Below are positions 1 to 6,854 of a stretch of 8,009 nucleotides of DNA, one piece after another. The first letter of the stretch is position 1. Each line of letters opens with the position of its first letter. Source of the DNA: Victivallaceae bacterium (GTDB taxonomy: Bacteria > Verrucomicrobiota > Lentisphaeria > Victivallales > Victivallaceae); assembly GCA_028717165.1 (NCBI GenBank), contig JAQUOK010000117.1:1-8009 (forward strand). The letters run 5' to 3'. A model generated the notes under the pieces. That model did not search any database, had not been told where the DNA came from, and saw only the letters and a program-made list of their open reading frames with translations. The translations under genes and the position numbers were made by a program.

Positions 1-477
1 GAACGTCGGCGAAAAAATATTTTAAGCATCAATGATCATGATTTCTGCGTTCCTAATTTTTGTGTTTTTGACGCCTTCCGAAAAAATACCGCAAAGTTCA
101 GCGCCGACGGAGTCAGATTCGTTAATTTACTGCCGCAGCGGGATCAATTTAAGCGGCAGATCCGCAACCTTTTTGATTCGGGACAGCGTTTTGACGGTAT
201 TTACATAGACGGCGAGGAATTTGCCGAAACTTATGCCGGCCTTGCCCGCGAATATGATATGGAGTGCGGAAAAGATTATGATCTGCATATTTCCTCCGTA
301 GTTCCGGAACTTTCCGCGGACGACTTTGATTTTCCGGTGAATGTTTACGTCCAGCAGGGAGAGAAAATGGGCGCTGAAGCCTGGAAAACCATGAAAAAGA
401 TGATTAACAGGGAAGAATTCTGTATCCAGACCAGAATTCCATATATAAAAAATCCAAAAGGTAAACAAAATGGCTAA
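1..477 (+). CDS. LacI-type transcriptional regulator, sensor domain only (5' end outside window)
   Basis: The frame is open from base 1 and ends at TAA 475-477, so 158 C-terminal residues are present and the start lies to the left. The translation resembles the second half of a periplasmic-binding-protein-like sensor domain of LacI/GalR regulators: a segment reading FDGIYIDGEEFAETY (about window residues 74-88) corresponds to the family's 'DGI...' strand and helix, followed by a VPE-like turn and then VYVQQGEKMGAEAW, the usual place of the 'Q...lG..A...l' helix. Such domains bind a sugar or related ligand and change DNA affinity. The DNA-binding domain is not visible, so a LacI-type or GntR-type N terminus is equally possible. 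The gene overlaps the next one by 8 nt, which suggests it regulates that oxidoreductase or is co-regulated with it (inference). The ligand is unknown. Confidence 0.72.
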   Translation, partial: ERRRKNILSINDHDFCVPNFCVFDAFRKNTAKFSADGVRFVNLLPQRDQFKRQIRNLFDSGQRFDGIYIDGEEFAETYAGLAREYDMECGKDYDLHISSVVPELSADDFDFPVNVYVQQGEKMGAEAWKTMKKMINREEFCIQTRIPYIKNPKGKQNG

Positions 478-1366
478 TCTTAAAGTTGGCATGATCGGCC
501 TGGACACTTCACATTGTCCGGCATTCGTAAAACTTTTGAACAATGCGGATAATGAGTTTCATGTACCCGGGGCAAAAGTGGTAAAAGCGTTTCCCGGCGG
601 CAGCAAACTTTTTTCCAGCAGTATCAACCGGGTCGCCGGTTTTACCAAAGATTTGAAGGAACTGGGAATTGAAATCTGCGATTCAATCGAAGCCGCGGCG
701 GAAGGAATGGACGCATTCCTGCTTGAAAGCGTTGACGGCCGCCAGCATCTTGAGCAATTCAAAATTCTCGCGCGATACGGCAAGCCGGTTTTCATTGACA
801 AGCCTTTTGCCTGCAGCTTTGACGATGCCAAAGCCATGGTTAAGCTGGCAAAAGAAAAAAACGTTCCGGTCATGACCGCTTCGGCAATCCGCTACGGCAA
901 GGGTATTGACGTTTTACGCGACGGTTCGAAAATCGAATCCTGTGACGCTTTCGGCCCGATGGCTCTGCTCAATGATTATCGGGATTATTTCTGGTACGGT
1001 ATCCATTCCGCCGAAACGTTATATTCATTCATGGGCGCGGGTTGTGAACGGGTTCAGGCGATCAGTACCGATAAGGTGGATGTAATCGTCGGCACCTGGA
1101 ATGACGGCCGTATCGGAACGCTCCGCGGCAACCGCGTTGGGGCCAATGCTTTCGGCTGCATGCTTACCGTTGAAGGAGCAACCAGATTCGCCTTCGTTTC
1201 CGGGGAAATCCCATATTATGCGTTGCTGCTGAAAAAAATAGTTCCGTTTTTCCGGACGGGAGTTTCGGACATTCCGCTGGAAGAAAGTCTGGAGATAATC
1301 GCTTTCCTGGAAGCCGCCAGCCGGAGCCGGGCCCAAAACGGCAAAGTTATAGAAATAATGAAGTAG
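470..1366 (+). CDS. Gfo/Idh/MocA family oxidoreductase
   Basis: This 298-residue protein is predicted to be an NAD(P)-dependent dehydrogenase acting on a sugar, polyol or derivative in the cytoplasm. The N terminus (KVGMIGLDTSH, residues 5-15) is the first Rossmann strand and loop, although the usual GxGxxG is replaced by GLDTSH. ESVDGRQHLEQ (86-96) and KPVFIDKP (105-112) match the family's central part, with IDKP standing for the common EKP. YGIHSAETL (176-184) carries the conserved histidine (H179) of the C-terminal alpha/beta domain. The start at 470 is supported by AAAAGG at 456-461, 8 nt upstream. The ATG lies inside the end of the regulator gene, so the two are probably translationally coupled. 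The substrate cannot be read from the sequence. The family assignment is secure, the exact reaction is not. Confidence 0.88.
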   Translation: MANLKVGMIGLDTSHCPAFVKLLNNADNEFHVPGAKVVKAFPGGSKLFSSSINRVAGFTKDLKELGIEICDSIEAAAEGMDAFLLESVDGRQHLEQFKILARYGKPVFIDKPFACSFDDAKAMVKLAKEKNVPVMTASAIRYGKGIDVLRDGSKIESCDAFGPMALLNDYRDYFWYGIHSAETLYSFMGAGCERVQAISTDKVDVIVGTWNDGRIGTLRGNRVGANAFGCMLTVEGATRFAFVSGEIPYYALLLKKIVPFFRTGVSDIPLEESLEIIAFLEAASRSRAQNGKVIEIMK

Positions 1367-1373
1367 TTTTCAA

Positions 1374-1769
1374 TCAAAGGTAATCTGCCGGTTTTGAGAA
1401 ATTATTTTCCCAATGCCGGATGTCATGTATCCTGAACGCGGAGAGAATTATCTCGATCAGATCAAAACGGTAAATTACCCTGGGATTGTCTATTTGCCTC
1501 AAATAGCTCTGAGCGGCATGATAAATACGTTTTTTTTGTCTGGCGTTCAGGCCTTCGGCGGGGCGGGAACGGGTTGTCGCGCGCCTGGTTTTTACTTCGA
1601 CGAAAACCAGGTTTTCGCCGTCCCCGGCAACCAGATCTATTTCTCCGGACCTGACCTTGTAATTGCGGCAGAGGATGCGGTAATTTTTGCCGCGCAGAAG
1701 TTTTTCCGCTAATTTTTCCCCTCTGGCTCCAAGTCTTAAATGCGCTGATTTGGCGGTAAGATAGGACAT
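1374..1769 (-). CDS. yraN: YraN/UPF0102 family nuclease-fold protein
   Basis: This 131-residue protein matches the small UPF0102 (YraN) family, which has a restriction-endonuclease-like PD-(D/E)xK fold. Visible marks are LGARGEKLAE (13-22), the GEIDLVAGD strand (42-50) with E43 and D45, and VFVEVKTR (55-62) with E58 and K60 as the likely metal-site residues. NARQKKRI (76-83) and RFDLIEI (101-107) follow as in the family. Its biological role is poorly defined in general; a DNA-processing function is inferred from the fold. It is the last gene of the - strand group and converges on the oxidoreductase with only 7 nt between the stops, with no clear terminator there. A purine-rich GGAG lies about 14 nt before the ATG, which is rather far. 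The length is normal and all motif residues are present. Confidence 0.93.
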   Translation of the reverse strand: MSYLTAKSAHLRLGARGEKLAEKLLRGKNYRILCRNYKVRSGEIDLVAGDGENLVFVEVKTRRATTRSRPAEGLNARQKKRIYHAAQSYLRQIDNPRVIYRFDLIEIILSAFRIHDIRHWENNFSKPADYL

Positions 1770-1839
1770 TTTATATTAAGCGTCTCCGGATAAATATCTC
1801 TTTAACTTAATGACACGGCATAAAAATAAGCTTGACCGT

Positions 1840-2394
1840 TTACTCTTCAGATTCTCCTCTGAAGACAAACTGAATGAAAAGCAGAGAAATGAAACTTACC
1901 CCGACTACCCATAATGCCGGATTCCCGGGATCCAGAAAATAATCCGCTTTCTGGGGCGCCTCCAAGGGAGTGGACCATTTATATATGGAAGAGGAAAGCG
2001 GGCCGGATATCAGATCGACGAAAGATACCGCCAGAAGCATTCCGGCAAGCGTCCATAACGCATAAAGACGTCCGGCGCCCAGCGCGGCGATCACGGTAAT
2101 CGGCACCCGGCAGCATAATGCCAGTCCTACCCCGGAAATGATCCCGCCGATCAGAGACGCCCAGAAAAATCCCGGACGAACGTGCGGCGTAATTACTTCG
2201 GCGTATTGCAGGTAATAGATCAGCGCGACGCCGCTGCCCAGTGAAAATAACAGTGTTTTTATCAGGCGTCCGTCTTTGAGCAGGAACATATTCAAACAGG
2301 TTTTGCGCCAGGCCAGATCTGATTTAACCAGCAGGAAACCGCAGAATATGCCGAGAAAGATGGCTGCCGCCAAACGGTAATTGCCTTCAAGCAT
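1840..2394 (-). CDS. YeeE/YedE-family membrane protein, second subunit of a pair
   Basis: This is a 184-residue, strongly hydrophobic protein with about five membrane segments (roughly 7-24, 44-62, 78-97, 101-127 and 161-178). LIGGIISGVGLALCCRVP (81-98) followed by ALGAGRLYALWTLAGML (104-120) matches the second half of the YeeE/YedE (DUF395, TsuA) fold, in which a GG..fG..LA element precedes a short half-helix and a 'GEGRL.AL' helix. SDLAWRKTCLNMFLLKDGR (25-43) matches the element after the first helix. Family members that have been characterised import thiosulfate or related sulfur compounds. Here the usual cysteine in the pore half-helix (C followed by PG or SG) is missing; two cysteines, C94 and C95, sit slightly earlier. 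A strong SD (AGGAGGGG on the - strand, 2402-2409) precedes the ATG. Transport of some small anion is likely; the substrate is unknown. Confidence 0.78.
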   Translation of the reverse strand: MLEGNYRLAAAIFLGIFCGFLLVKSDLAWRKTCLNMFLLKDGRLIKTLLFSLGSGVALIYYLQYAEVITPHVRPGFFWASLIGGIISGVGLALCCRVPITVIAALGAGRLYALWTLAGMLLAVSFVDLISGPLSSSIYKWSTPLEAPQKADYFLDPGNPALWVVGVSFISLLFIQFVFRGESEE

Positions 2395-2396
2395 AT

Positions 2397-2906
2397 TTAT
2401 TCCCCTCCTGATGCGTTACGCTGTTCGAGCAGAATAGCTACTCCGCAGGCCACCGCGAAACTCGAAACCAGAAATATCCACGAACCGCCGGAAAGCTGGA
2501 GCGCTCCCGACCATTGCCCCAGGAACGAGTCCCCGGCTAACTGTAATCCGAGCATTACCAGAAAACCGCCGGCAAAACCGAATAAAACCGTTTTCAGGCT
2601 TCTGGAAACGATTCCCGATTCCTTTTCCTGGAAAAAACGGATCTTCCAGTTGCCGCTCATCAATGAAGCGGCGAGAGCGCCGATAAAAATCCCGCCCAGG
2701 AACCCGGTCTGCCAGTCCAGCGGCGGAAGTTTTATTTCTTTGTGTTCCGCGGTTTGCTCGACGGTTTTGCCGGCATACTCGGAAATCATGATCATGCCGT
2801 CGTTCATCCCGACCGTATCCTGAAAAAGGTAAAGGCACAAAGCGATCATACCAGACAGAAACGCGCCGTTAATATAAAAAGACCATTTTCCGGTTAATAT
2901 TCTCAT
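2397..2906 (-). CDS. YeeE/YedE-family membrane protein, first subunit of a pair
   Basis: This 169-residue membrane protein has about four hydrophobic segments (roughly 11-30, 66-84, 104-124 and 139-159). The stretch FGFAGGFLVMLGLQLAGDS (109-127), then GALQLSGGSWIFLVSSF (134-150), follows the YeeE/YedE signature 'GG.lm..Ga.lAgGC..G..lsg..ql..gS...' closely, but the signature GC is replaced by DS. The family member TsuA uses such cysteines to pass thiosulfate, so this copy has lost that residue. The start was placed at ATG 2906 because AGGGA (2912-2916) sits 5 nt upstream; an in-frame TTG at 2927 has no ribosome site. The next gene begins 2 nt after its stop, with its SD inside this gene's last codons, so the two are certainly co-translated and probably form a heteromeric membrane protein. 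Both halves together equal one usual long YeeE/YedE protein. Confidence 0.76.
   Translation of the reverse strand: MRILTGKWSFYINGAFLSGMIALCLYLFQDTVGMNDGMIMISEYAGKTVEQTAEHKEIKLPPLDWQTGFLGGIFIGALAASLMSGNWKIRFFQEKESGIVSRSLKTVLFGFAGGFLVMLGLQLAGDSFLGQWSGALQLSGGSWIFLVSSFAVACGVAILLEQRNASGGE
2402..2409 (-). promoter_or_regulatory. Strong ribosome binding site of the second YeeE/YedE gene
   Basis: On the - strand AGGAGGGG lies 7 nt before the ATG at 2394. It falls inside the last codons (Gly-Gly-Glu) of the preceding gene, so the two genes are tightly coupled. Confidence 0.8.
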
Positions 2907-2911
2907 TTTAA

Positions 2912-2916
2912 TCCCT
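2912..2916 (-). promoter_or_regulatory. Ribosome binding site that decides the start of the first YeeE/YedE gene
   Basis: On the - strand AGGGA lies 5 nt before ATG 2906. The longer reading from TTG 2927 has no purine-rich sequence before it, so the ATG is preferred. Confidence 0.6.
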
Positions 2917-2974
2917 GTTATACTCAAGCGAGACGCTTAAGCTACATTGAAATGCAATTTTTAGGTACTCCCTT

Positions 2975-3002
2975 AAGATAACTGGCTTTAAAGCAAATTC
3001 AA
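2975..3002 (-). promoter_or_regulatory. Possible promoter for the YeeE/YedE-yraN group
   Basis: In the 122-nt gap between the phosphatase stop and the first YeeE/YedE gene, the - strand reads TTGAAT, 16 nt, TATCTT. A perfect 10-bp palindrome, GCTTTAAAGC (2985-2994), fills much of the spacer and could be an operator. Both boxes are only partial matches and 10-bp palindromes occur by chance, so this is a weak call. The gap itself suggests the group does not depend only on readthrough from tsaC. Confidence 0.25.
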
Positions 3003-3028
3003 CTTGCGCTGTGAATGAAGCCGGATTT

Positions 3029-4447
3029 TTATTCAGGCTTTCCGGCGCTTTGTTCGATAATGATTTCCCCGCCGGCTTTTGCAGTTACGGTAAACTGTTT
3101 GCCTTTCAGGTATTTTTCCAGTCCGTCCCTGATTATGACGCCGGTGTCTTTCAGCATATGTTCGCGTTTTCCGGCAATGCTGCGCAGAAACGGAAATTTA
3201 CCTCCGGCGCCGCTTACCGCGTAACTGCTGAACGCGGCGCTTATCCGTTTCTTTTTTGCGAAGGCGTTCTTATCGGCGCAGGAAACGATCGTCCGGTACT
3301 TGCTGAAGTCTTTTTGTTCCGCAATAATTTTTTCGAAAACGGCCTTATCCATGGCCAGGGTACAGACAGTGTCTTCAAAACGGCTCCAATAATAGAGCCG
3401 TTTCAGGGTAATCGCCGTTTTTCCGGAAAGTTTATATCCGGAAGGATAAGCGCTGGCTATCGCGACATCGGCTCCCGTCAGTTTCAGCATCATCGCGCCG
3501 ATGATCCGCTGTTCCACGAAACTTGAATCCAGATCCGCGGTATTTCTGAAATCAATAGTTGTTGTTTTCCGTTCGGCAAGTTTTTTGACGTATCTCAAAT
3601 CGGGCAGACAGCGGGACAGCAGCTTTTTATCCGGGGGCGTGTCCCGGTTTACCGGAATGAGTTCGGAACGGATCCGGAGGATTTTTTTTGCTTTTTCATC
3701 GTAATCAATGAAGATCTTCCCAAGGCCGCAGGCATATTTTCCGGCTTGGAAATACCAGGCGCCGGAAGCGAGTTTTTCCCCGGGCTTTTTTTGATGCGAG
3801 TGCGCGCCGAGAATCAAGTCGATTTCGGGATATTCGGCCGCCGTTTTATAAACGGAAGAACCCTTTCCGTACATTCCGTAATGCTGCGCGAGAATAATGA
3901 TGTCCGGCGCCGCCCTGCGGATTTCCGGCATCATCCGTTTCAATGGCTTTTCAAAAGTTCCGGCGGAAGTTTTCGCATCCGGTACCGTCAAGCCGATGAC
4001 AGCGATTTTCACGCCGTTCCGGGTAAACATCTTCCAGGCGCGGCAAGTCGGCGCGAAATATTCGTTTTCAAGGTTTGCCGCCAGCACGGAACCGGTAAAT
4101 TCCTGCAGGCGCTTCTTCAATACTTCCGGGCCGTAATCGAAATCGTGGTTGCCCGGTATCCAAACGTCATATTTCAGGTAATTCAGGCATTTTACCATAA
4201 GCGCGCCTTTAAATACCATGCTTGAAAACGTTCCCTGAATGGTATCGCCGCAGTCTATTAAAAGTATCGAATCCGCGGGATAAAGCCGCCGCTGTTTTTC
4301 GATCAGCGAAGCGATCTGCAGTAGCCCGCAGTAAGGGCCGTCAACCCGCCCGTGCAAATCGGCGGTATTGAGCACTACCAGCTGCGCCGCATACAGATAA
4401 AAACCCGTAACGCACAATAGTAAAAACAGGCACAGTTTCTTCAACAT
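3029..4447 (-). CDS. Exported metallophosphatase, 5'-nucleotidase / 2',3'-cyclic nucleotide phosphodiesterase family
   Basis: This 472-residue protein begins with a signal peptide (KK, then a hydrophobic stretch to about residue 19, possible cleavage near AQ at 21-22), so it should act in the periplasm. The two-metal phosphoesterase site is complete: D30 and H32 (TADLHGR), D68 (IDCGDTIQGT), GNHD (99-102), H189 and GAHSH (214-218). From about 285 onward lies the second, substrate-binding domain (5_nucleotid_C type), with TGADVAIASAYPSGYKL at 324-340 and LYYWSRFEDT at 351-360. The usual NGG(G)IR of 5'-nucleotidases is replaced by SAYPSG, which together with GDTIQG and the NYLKYD...GNHDFDYG segment recalls CpdB/YfkN-type enzymes that open 2',3'-cyclic nucleotides. 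It probably scavenges nucleotides or phosphate. It starts 12 nt after tsaC with GGGGA 5 nt before the ATG, so it is probably co-transcribed with tsaC. The family is sure, the substrate uncertain. Confidence 0.9.
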   Translation of the reverse strand: MLKKLCLFLLLCVTGFYLYAAQLVVLNTADLHGRVDGPYCGLLQIASLIEKQRRLYPADSILLIDCGDTIQGTFSSMVFKGALMVKCLNYLKYDVWIPGNHDFDYGPEVLKKRLQEFTGSVLAANLENEYFAPTCRAWKMFTRNGVKIAVIGLTVPDAKTSAGTFEKPLKRMMPEIRRAAPDIIILAQHYGMYGKGSSVYKTAAEYPEIDLILGAHSHQKKPGEKLASGAWYFQAGKYACGLGKIFIDYDEKAKKILRIRSELIPVNRDTPPDKKLLSRCLPDLRYVKKLAERKTTTIDFRNTADLDSSFVEQRIIGAMMLKLTGADVAIASAYPSGYKLSGKTAITLKRLYYWSRFEDTVCTLAMDKAVFEKIIAEQKDFSKYRTIVSCADKNAFAKKKRISAAFSSYAVSGAGGKFPFLRSIAGKREHMLKDTGVIIRDGLEKYLKGKQFTVTAKAGGEIIIEQSAGKPE

Positions 4448-4459
4448 GGAATCCCCGAT

Positions 4460-5062
4460 TTATATTGCCGAATGTAATTGCGCTTCACTGACCGGGCCGG
4501 GCCGCAATATCTTTAATTCATTTTCCAGGGCCATGACGACGGTAGAAGCCAGGCGAGCGGGGGGAATGGCCCCGCCGTCGACCGCAATGTCCACTTCCCC
4601 GGCAAGCATTTCCAACGCCGCGTTCATATTCAGCGCATTGGGTTCGCCCGAACGGTTGGCGCTGGTGGAGGCCAGAGGATATTTCAGTCTTTTCAGGAGC
4701 CCGAGCATAAAGGGATGGTCGGGTATCCTGAACCCGACGGTATCGTCGTCAGGAATCGGGACAACAATGGTCAGGGCGCCCGGACAGAATTTTGCCGCAA
4801 GTTTTTCGGCGTTCCGGGTCAAAGGGACGCCGAATTTTTCCAGAGTGCCGACGGAATCCGCAAACAAGGCCAGAGGTTTGTTTTTTTCGCGACCTTTCAG
4901 GTCATAGATACGCTGAACCGCCTTTTCGTCATCATAACGGCATATCAGCCCGTAAACCGTTTCCGTCGGCGTCAGCAGGACACAACCGGGAATTTTCAGG
5001 GCGTCAGCGCAAATGGCAATTATTTCAGCAATATCGTTTTTCCGCAGGTCATATTTTTTCAT
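4460..5062 (-). CDS. tsaC: L-threonylcarbamoyladenylate synthase (TsaC/YrdC/Sua5 family)
   Basis: The enzyme makes threonylcarbamoyl-AMP from threonine, bicarbonate and ATP. This is the first step of the t6A37 modification of ANN-decoding tRNAs in the cytoplasm, and the product is used by TsaBDE. The 200-residue protein consists of the YrdC domain alone, as in short TsaC, without the extra Sua5 domain. Characteristic motifs are TPTETVYGL (31-39), LKGREKNKPLAL (55-66), CPGALTIV (93-100), GFRIPDHP (110-117), STSANRSGEP (132-141) and a late DGG..P...ASTVV (162-175). All expected nucleotide-binding residues seem present. No clear Shine-Dalgarno sequence precedes the ATG at 5062, but a near-consensus promoter ends about 35 nt upstream. 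It is the first gene of a two-gene unit with the exported phosphatase and is divergent from uppP. Confidence 0.95.
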   Translation of the reverse strand: MKKYDLRKNDIAEIIAICADALKIPGCVLLTPTETVYGLICRYDDEKAVQRIYDLKGREKNKPLALFADSVGTLEKFGVPLTRNAEKLAAKFCPGALTIVVPIPDDDTVGFRIPDHPFMLGLLKRLKYPLASTSANRSGEPNALNMNAALEMLAGEVDIAVDGGAIPPARLASTVVMALENELKILRPGPVSEAQLHSAI

Positions 5063-5097
5063 AAGTTCAACTGCCAGTAAAAGATTTTTTTTACACT

Positions 5098-5125
5098 ATT
5101 ATACATGCGGCGGAACGAAAATCAA
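5098..5125 (-). promoter_or_regulatory. Promoter of tsaC
   Basis: Reading the - strand, TTGATT (5125-5120) is followed by a 16-nt spacer and a perfect TATAAT (5103-5098). Transcription should begin near 5090, leaving a leader of about 30 nt before the ATG at 5062. The position and match to the housekeeping sigma consensus make this the best promoter in the window. Confidence 0.62.
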
Positions 5126-5145
5126 TATATCCGGGCTTCGGAGCC

Positions 5146-5174
5146 TTGACTAGTTTTGTTTTCAGTGGTACTTT
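5146..5174 (+). promoter_or_regulatory. Promoter of the uppP-proC-glycosyltransferase operon
   Basis: TTGACT (5146-5151), a 17-nt spacer and TACTTT (5169-5174) lie just upstream of uppP. The start site would be near 5181, giving a leader of about 30 nt. The -35 box is a near-perfect match, the -10 box fits in three of six positions. It sits back to back with the tsaC promoter, with 20 nt between the two -35 boxes. Confidence 0.52.
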
Positions 5175-5210
5175 GTCCGGGCAGTAAAAAAATAACTTGT
5201 AAAGAGGCAA

Positions 5211-6014
5211 ATGGAATCTTCTCTGTTTTTTGTGATTTTCATGGCGGCGGTTCAGGGAATTGCTGAATTTCTGCCGATAAGTTCCTCCGGACACCTTGCC
5301 GTGATGGGGCGGCTTTTCGGTTTTGACGCGGAAACCAATGCCGTCCTTAACATCGTTCTGCACGCCGGAACGCTTCTGGCGATATTAATCTATTATTTTA
5401 AAGAATTGCTCGCTATTCTGCAAAAATACGATTTTAAGCTGGTCGGACAACTGGCGCTTGCGACGGTTCCGGTCGGAATCAGCGGCCTCACCGTCAAACT
5501 CCTCGGCTGGGACGAAAGCATTTTCAACAATCTGTTCGTTCCCGGCGCCGGTTTTCTGATTACCGCCACTTTACTTCTCCGGAGCCGGAAACCGGAGGCC
5601 GGTAAAAGTATTGATGAACTGGGCTGCGGCAAAAGCTTTTTGATTGGATTGGTTCAGGCGTTTGCCGTTTTACCGGGGGTTTCCCGTTCCGGGTCAACCA
5701 TTGCCGCCGGGTTTAAATGCGGACTTAAAAGCGAGGATGCGGCGCGGTTTTCGTTTCTGCTGGCAGTTCCGGCAATAGGCGGCGTGGCGTTTGTAAAACT
5801 GCTCATGCTCTTGAAAAATACCGATTCCACGTTACATTCTTTAGGCGTATCATATTTGGCCGCCGGGTTTATTGTTTCGGCGCTGGTGGGATATTTCTCA
5901 CTGTGCCTGCTGCTCCGGCTTTTAAAGCGCGGGGATTTCAAATATTTCGCATGGTATTTATATTTCCTGGGCCTGGCGACTTTGATCTGGGCAATTACTG
6001 ATGCCTGTTTTTAA
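5211..6014 (+). CDS. uppP: Undecaprenyl-diphosphatase (UppP/BacA family)
   Basis: This integral inner-membrane enzyme removes a phosphate from undecaprenyl diphosphate, returning the lipid carrier for peptidoglycan and other envelope polymers. High dosage of this family gives bacitracin resistance. The 267-residue protein has the two family motifs: QGIAEFLPISSSGHL (15-29), containing the (E/Q)xxxE element as Q15 and E19 and the catalytic-region H28, and PGVSRSGSTI (155-164) with R159. HAGT (51-54) is also conserved. About eight hydrophobic segments are spread through the protein and the length is typical. AGAGG at 5203-5207 serves as ribosome site, unusually close to the ATG (3 nt). It is the first gene of an operon; proC follows after 22 nt. 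Confidence 0.96.
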   Translation: MESSLFFVIFMAAVQGIAEFLPISSSGHLAVMGRLFGFDAETNAVLNIVLHAGTLLAILIYYFKELLAILQKYDFKLVGQLALATVPVGISGLTVKLLGWDESIFNNLFVPGAGFLITATLLLRSRKPEAGKSIDELGCGKSFLIGLVQAFAVLPGVSRSGSTIAAGFKCGLKSEDAARFSFLLAVPAIGGVAFVKLLMLLKNTDSTLHSLGVSYLAAGFIVSALVGYFSLCLLLRLLKRGDFKYFAWYLYFLGLATLIWAITDACF

Positions 6015-6026
6015 TCATTTAAATAT

Positions 6027-6032
6027 GAGGGG
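6027..6032 (+). promoter_or_regulatory. Ribosome binding site that decides the proC start
   Basis: GAGGGG lies 4 nt before ATG 6037. In-frame ATGs at 6001 (inside uppP) and 6025 would add residues that do not belong to ProC and lack such a site. Confidence 0.7.
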
Positions 6033-6036
6033 CTTT

Positions 6037-6843
6037 ATGGGCGGGAATAAAATTCTTTTTATCGGTACGGGCAAGATGGCCACAGCTATTGCCGGAGGCA
6101 TGACCGCGAATGGTTTCGAAATTTCCGGGATCGGCGCTTTTGACATATCCGCCAAGGCCGCCGCGGACTTCAGTGCGGCCACCGGCGTGAAAGTTGAGAC
6201 CGGGAACCTTGAAAAAGTATTGGCGCCGGCTGACGCCGTTATTATCGCGGTAAAACCGCAGCAAATAAGCGAAGCCCTGCAAAACAATTCCGCTTTGTAC
6301 AGGGACAAACTGCTTATTTCAATTGCGGCCGGGATCAAAATATCCACTTTGCGTGAGCTCAGCGGGGCTGTCAGGATCATCAGGGTTATGCCTAATACTC
6401 CGGCTCTGGTCGGCGAAGGCGCCTCCGCCTGGTGCGCTTCACCGGAAACGAACGAAGCGGACATGCAACTGATAAACCGCATACTTTCCTCGATCGGGAC
6501 GGCCTGCAGGGTTGAAGAAAAGCAGATGGACGCCGTAACCGGACTCAGCGGCAGCGGTCCGGCTTATGTACTGGATTTTATCCAGGCCCTGGCCGACGGC
6601 GGCGTAAACGCCGGTCTGCCCCGCGAAACAGCGACCAATCTGGCTGTCCGGACGGTTCTGGGAACCGCGAAGTTAATGCTTGAATCCAAACGCCATCCGG
6701 CGGTATTGCGGGACGAGGTTACGTCTCCCGGCGGAACCACCGCCAAAGCCCTGGCTGTTCTTGAAAAGAACAGCTTCAAGGGGACGATTATCGAGGCGGT
6801 TCTGGCGGCTGCCACCCGTTCTGCCGAACTCGGGGGAAAATAA
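6037..6843 (+). CDS. proC: Pyrroline-5-carboxylate reductase
   Basis: ProC reduces 1-pyrroline-5-carboxylate to L-proline with NAD(P)H, the last step of proline synthesis, in the cytoplasm. From ATG 6037 the protein has 268 residues, the usual size. ILFIGTGKM (6-14) is the Rossmann dinucleotide loop, IIAVKPQ (69-75) the end of that fold, and RVMPNTPALVGEG (116-128) the conserved hinge region. GLSGSGPAYV (169-178) and DEVTSPGGTTAKAL (226-239) form the C-terminal dimerisation and substrate-binding domain and are the ProC signature. The start was chosen by GAGGGG and by the protein beginning right at the first beta strand. It lies between uppP and a glycosyltransferase in one operon, with no evident metabolic link to either. 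Nothing is missing or altered. Confidence 0.96.
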   Translation: MGGNKILFIGTGKMATAIAGGMTANGFEISGIGAFDISAKAAADFSAATGVKVETGNLEKVLAPADAVIIAVKPQQISEALQNNSALYRDKLLISIAAGIKISTLRELSGAVRIIRVMPNTPALVGEGASAWCASPETNEADMQLINRILSSIGTACRVEEKQMDAVTGLSGSGPAYVLDFIQALADGGVNAGLPRETATNLAVRTVLGTAKLMLESKRHPAVLRDEVTSPGGTTAKALAVLEKNSFKGTIIEAVLAAATRSAELGGK

Positions 6844-6854
6844 GGTGTCTGACC

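Noticed and set aside
127..543. A 138-residue open frame on the - strand
   Set aside because: It lies opposite the regulator and the start of the oxidoreductase, both of which have clear family motifs.
1367..1373. A shared terminator between the convergent oxidoreductase and yraN genes
   Set aside because: Only 7 nt separate the stops, and no GC-rich stem with a T tract is visible around them.
1776..2940. 11-bp inverted repeat TTAAGCGTCTC (1776-1786) / GAGACGCTTAA (2930-2940) flanking the YeeE/YedE pair, as if marking an inserted cassette
   Set aside because: Several 11-bp matches are expected by chance in 8 kb, there is no transposase or target duplication, and base composition does not change across the boundaries.
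3018..3046. Hairpin at the end of the phosphatase gene as a terminator
   Set aside because: The stem (GCCGGA / TCCGGC or AAGCC / GGCTT) lies partly within the coding end, and on the - strand no T tract follows.
3011..4225. Long + strand open frames (3011-3526 and 3746-4225)
   Set aside because: They lie antisense to the phosphatase, whose complete catalytic motifs and signal peptide show it is the real gene.
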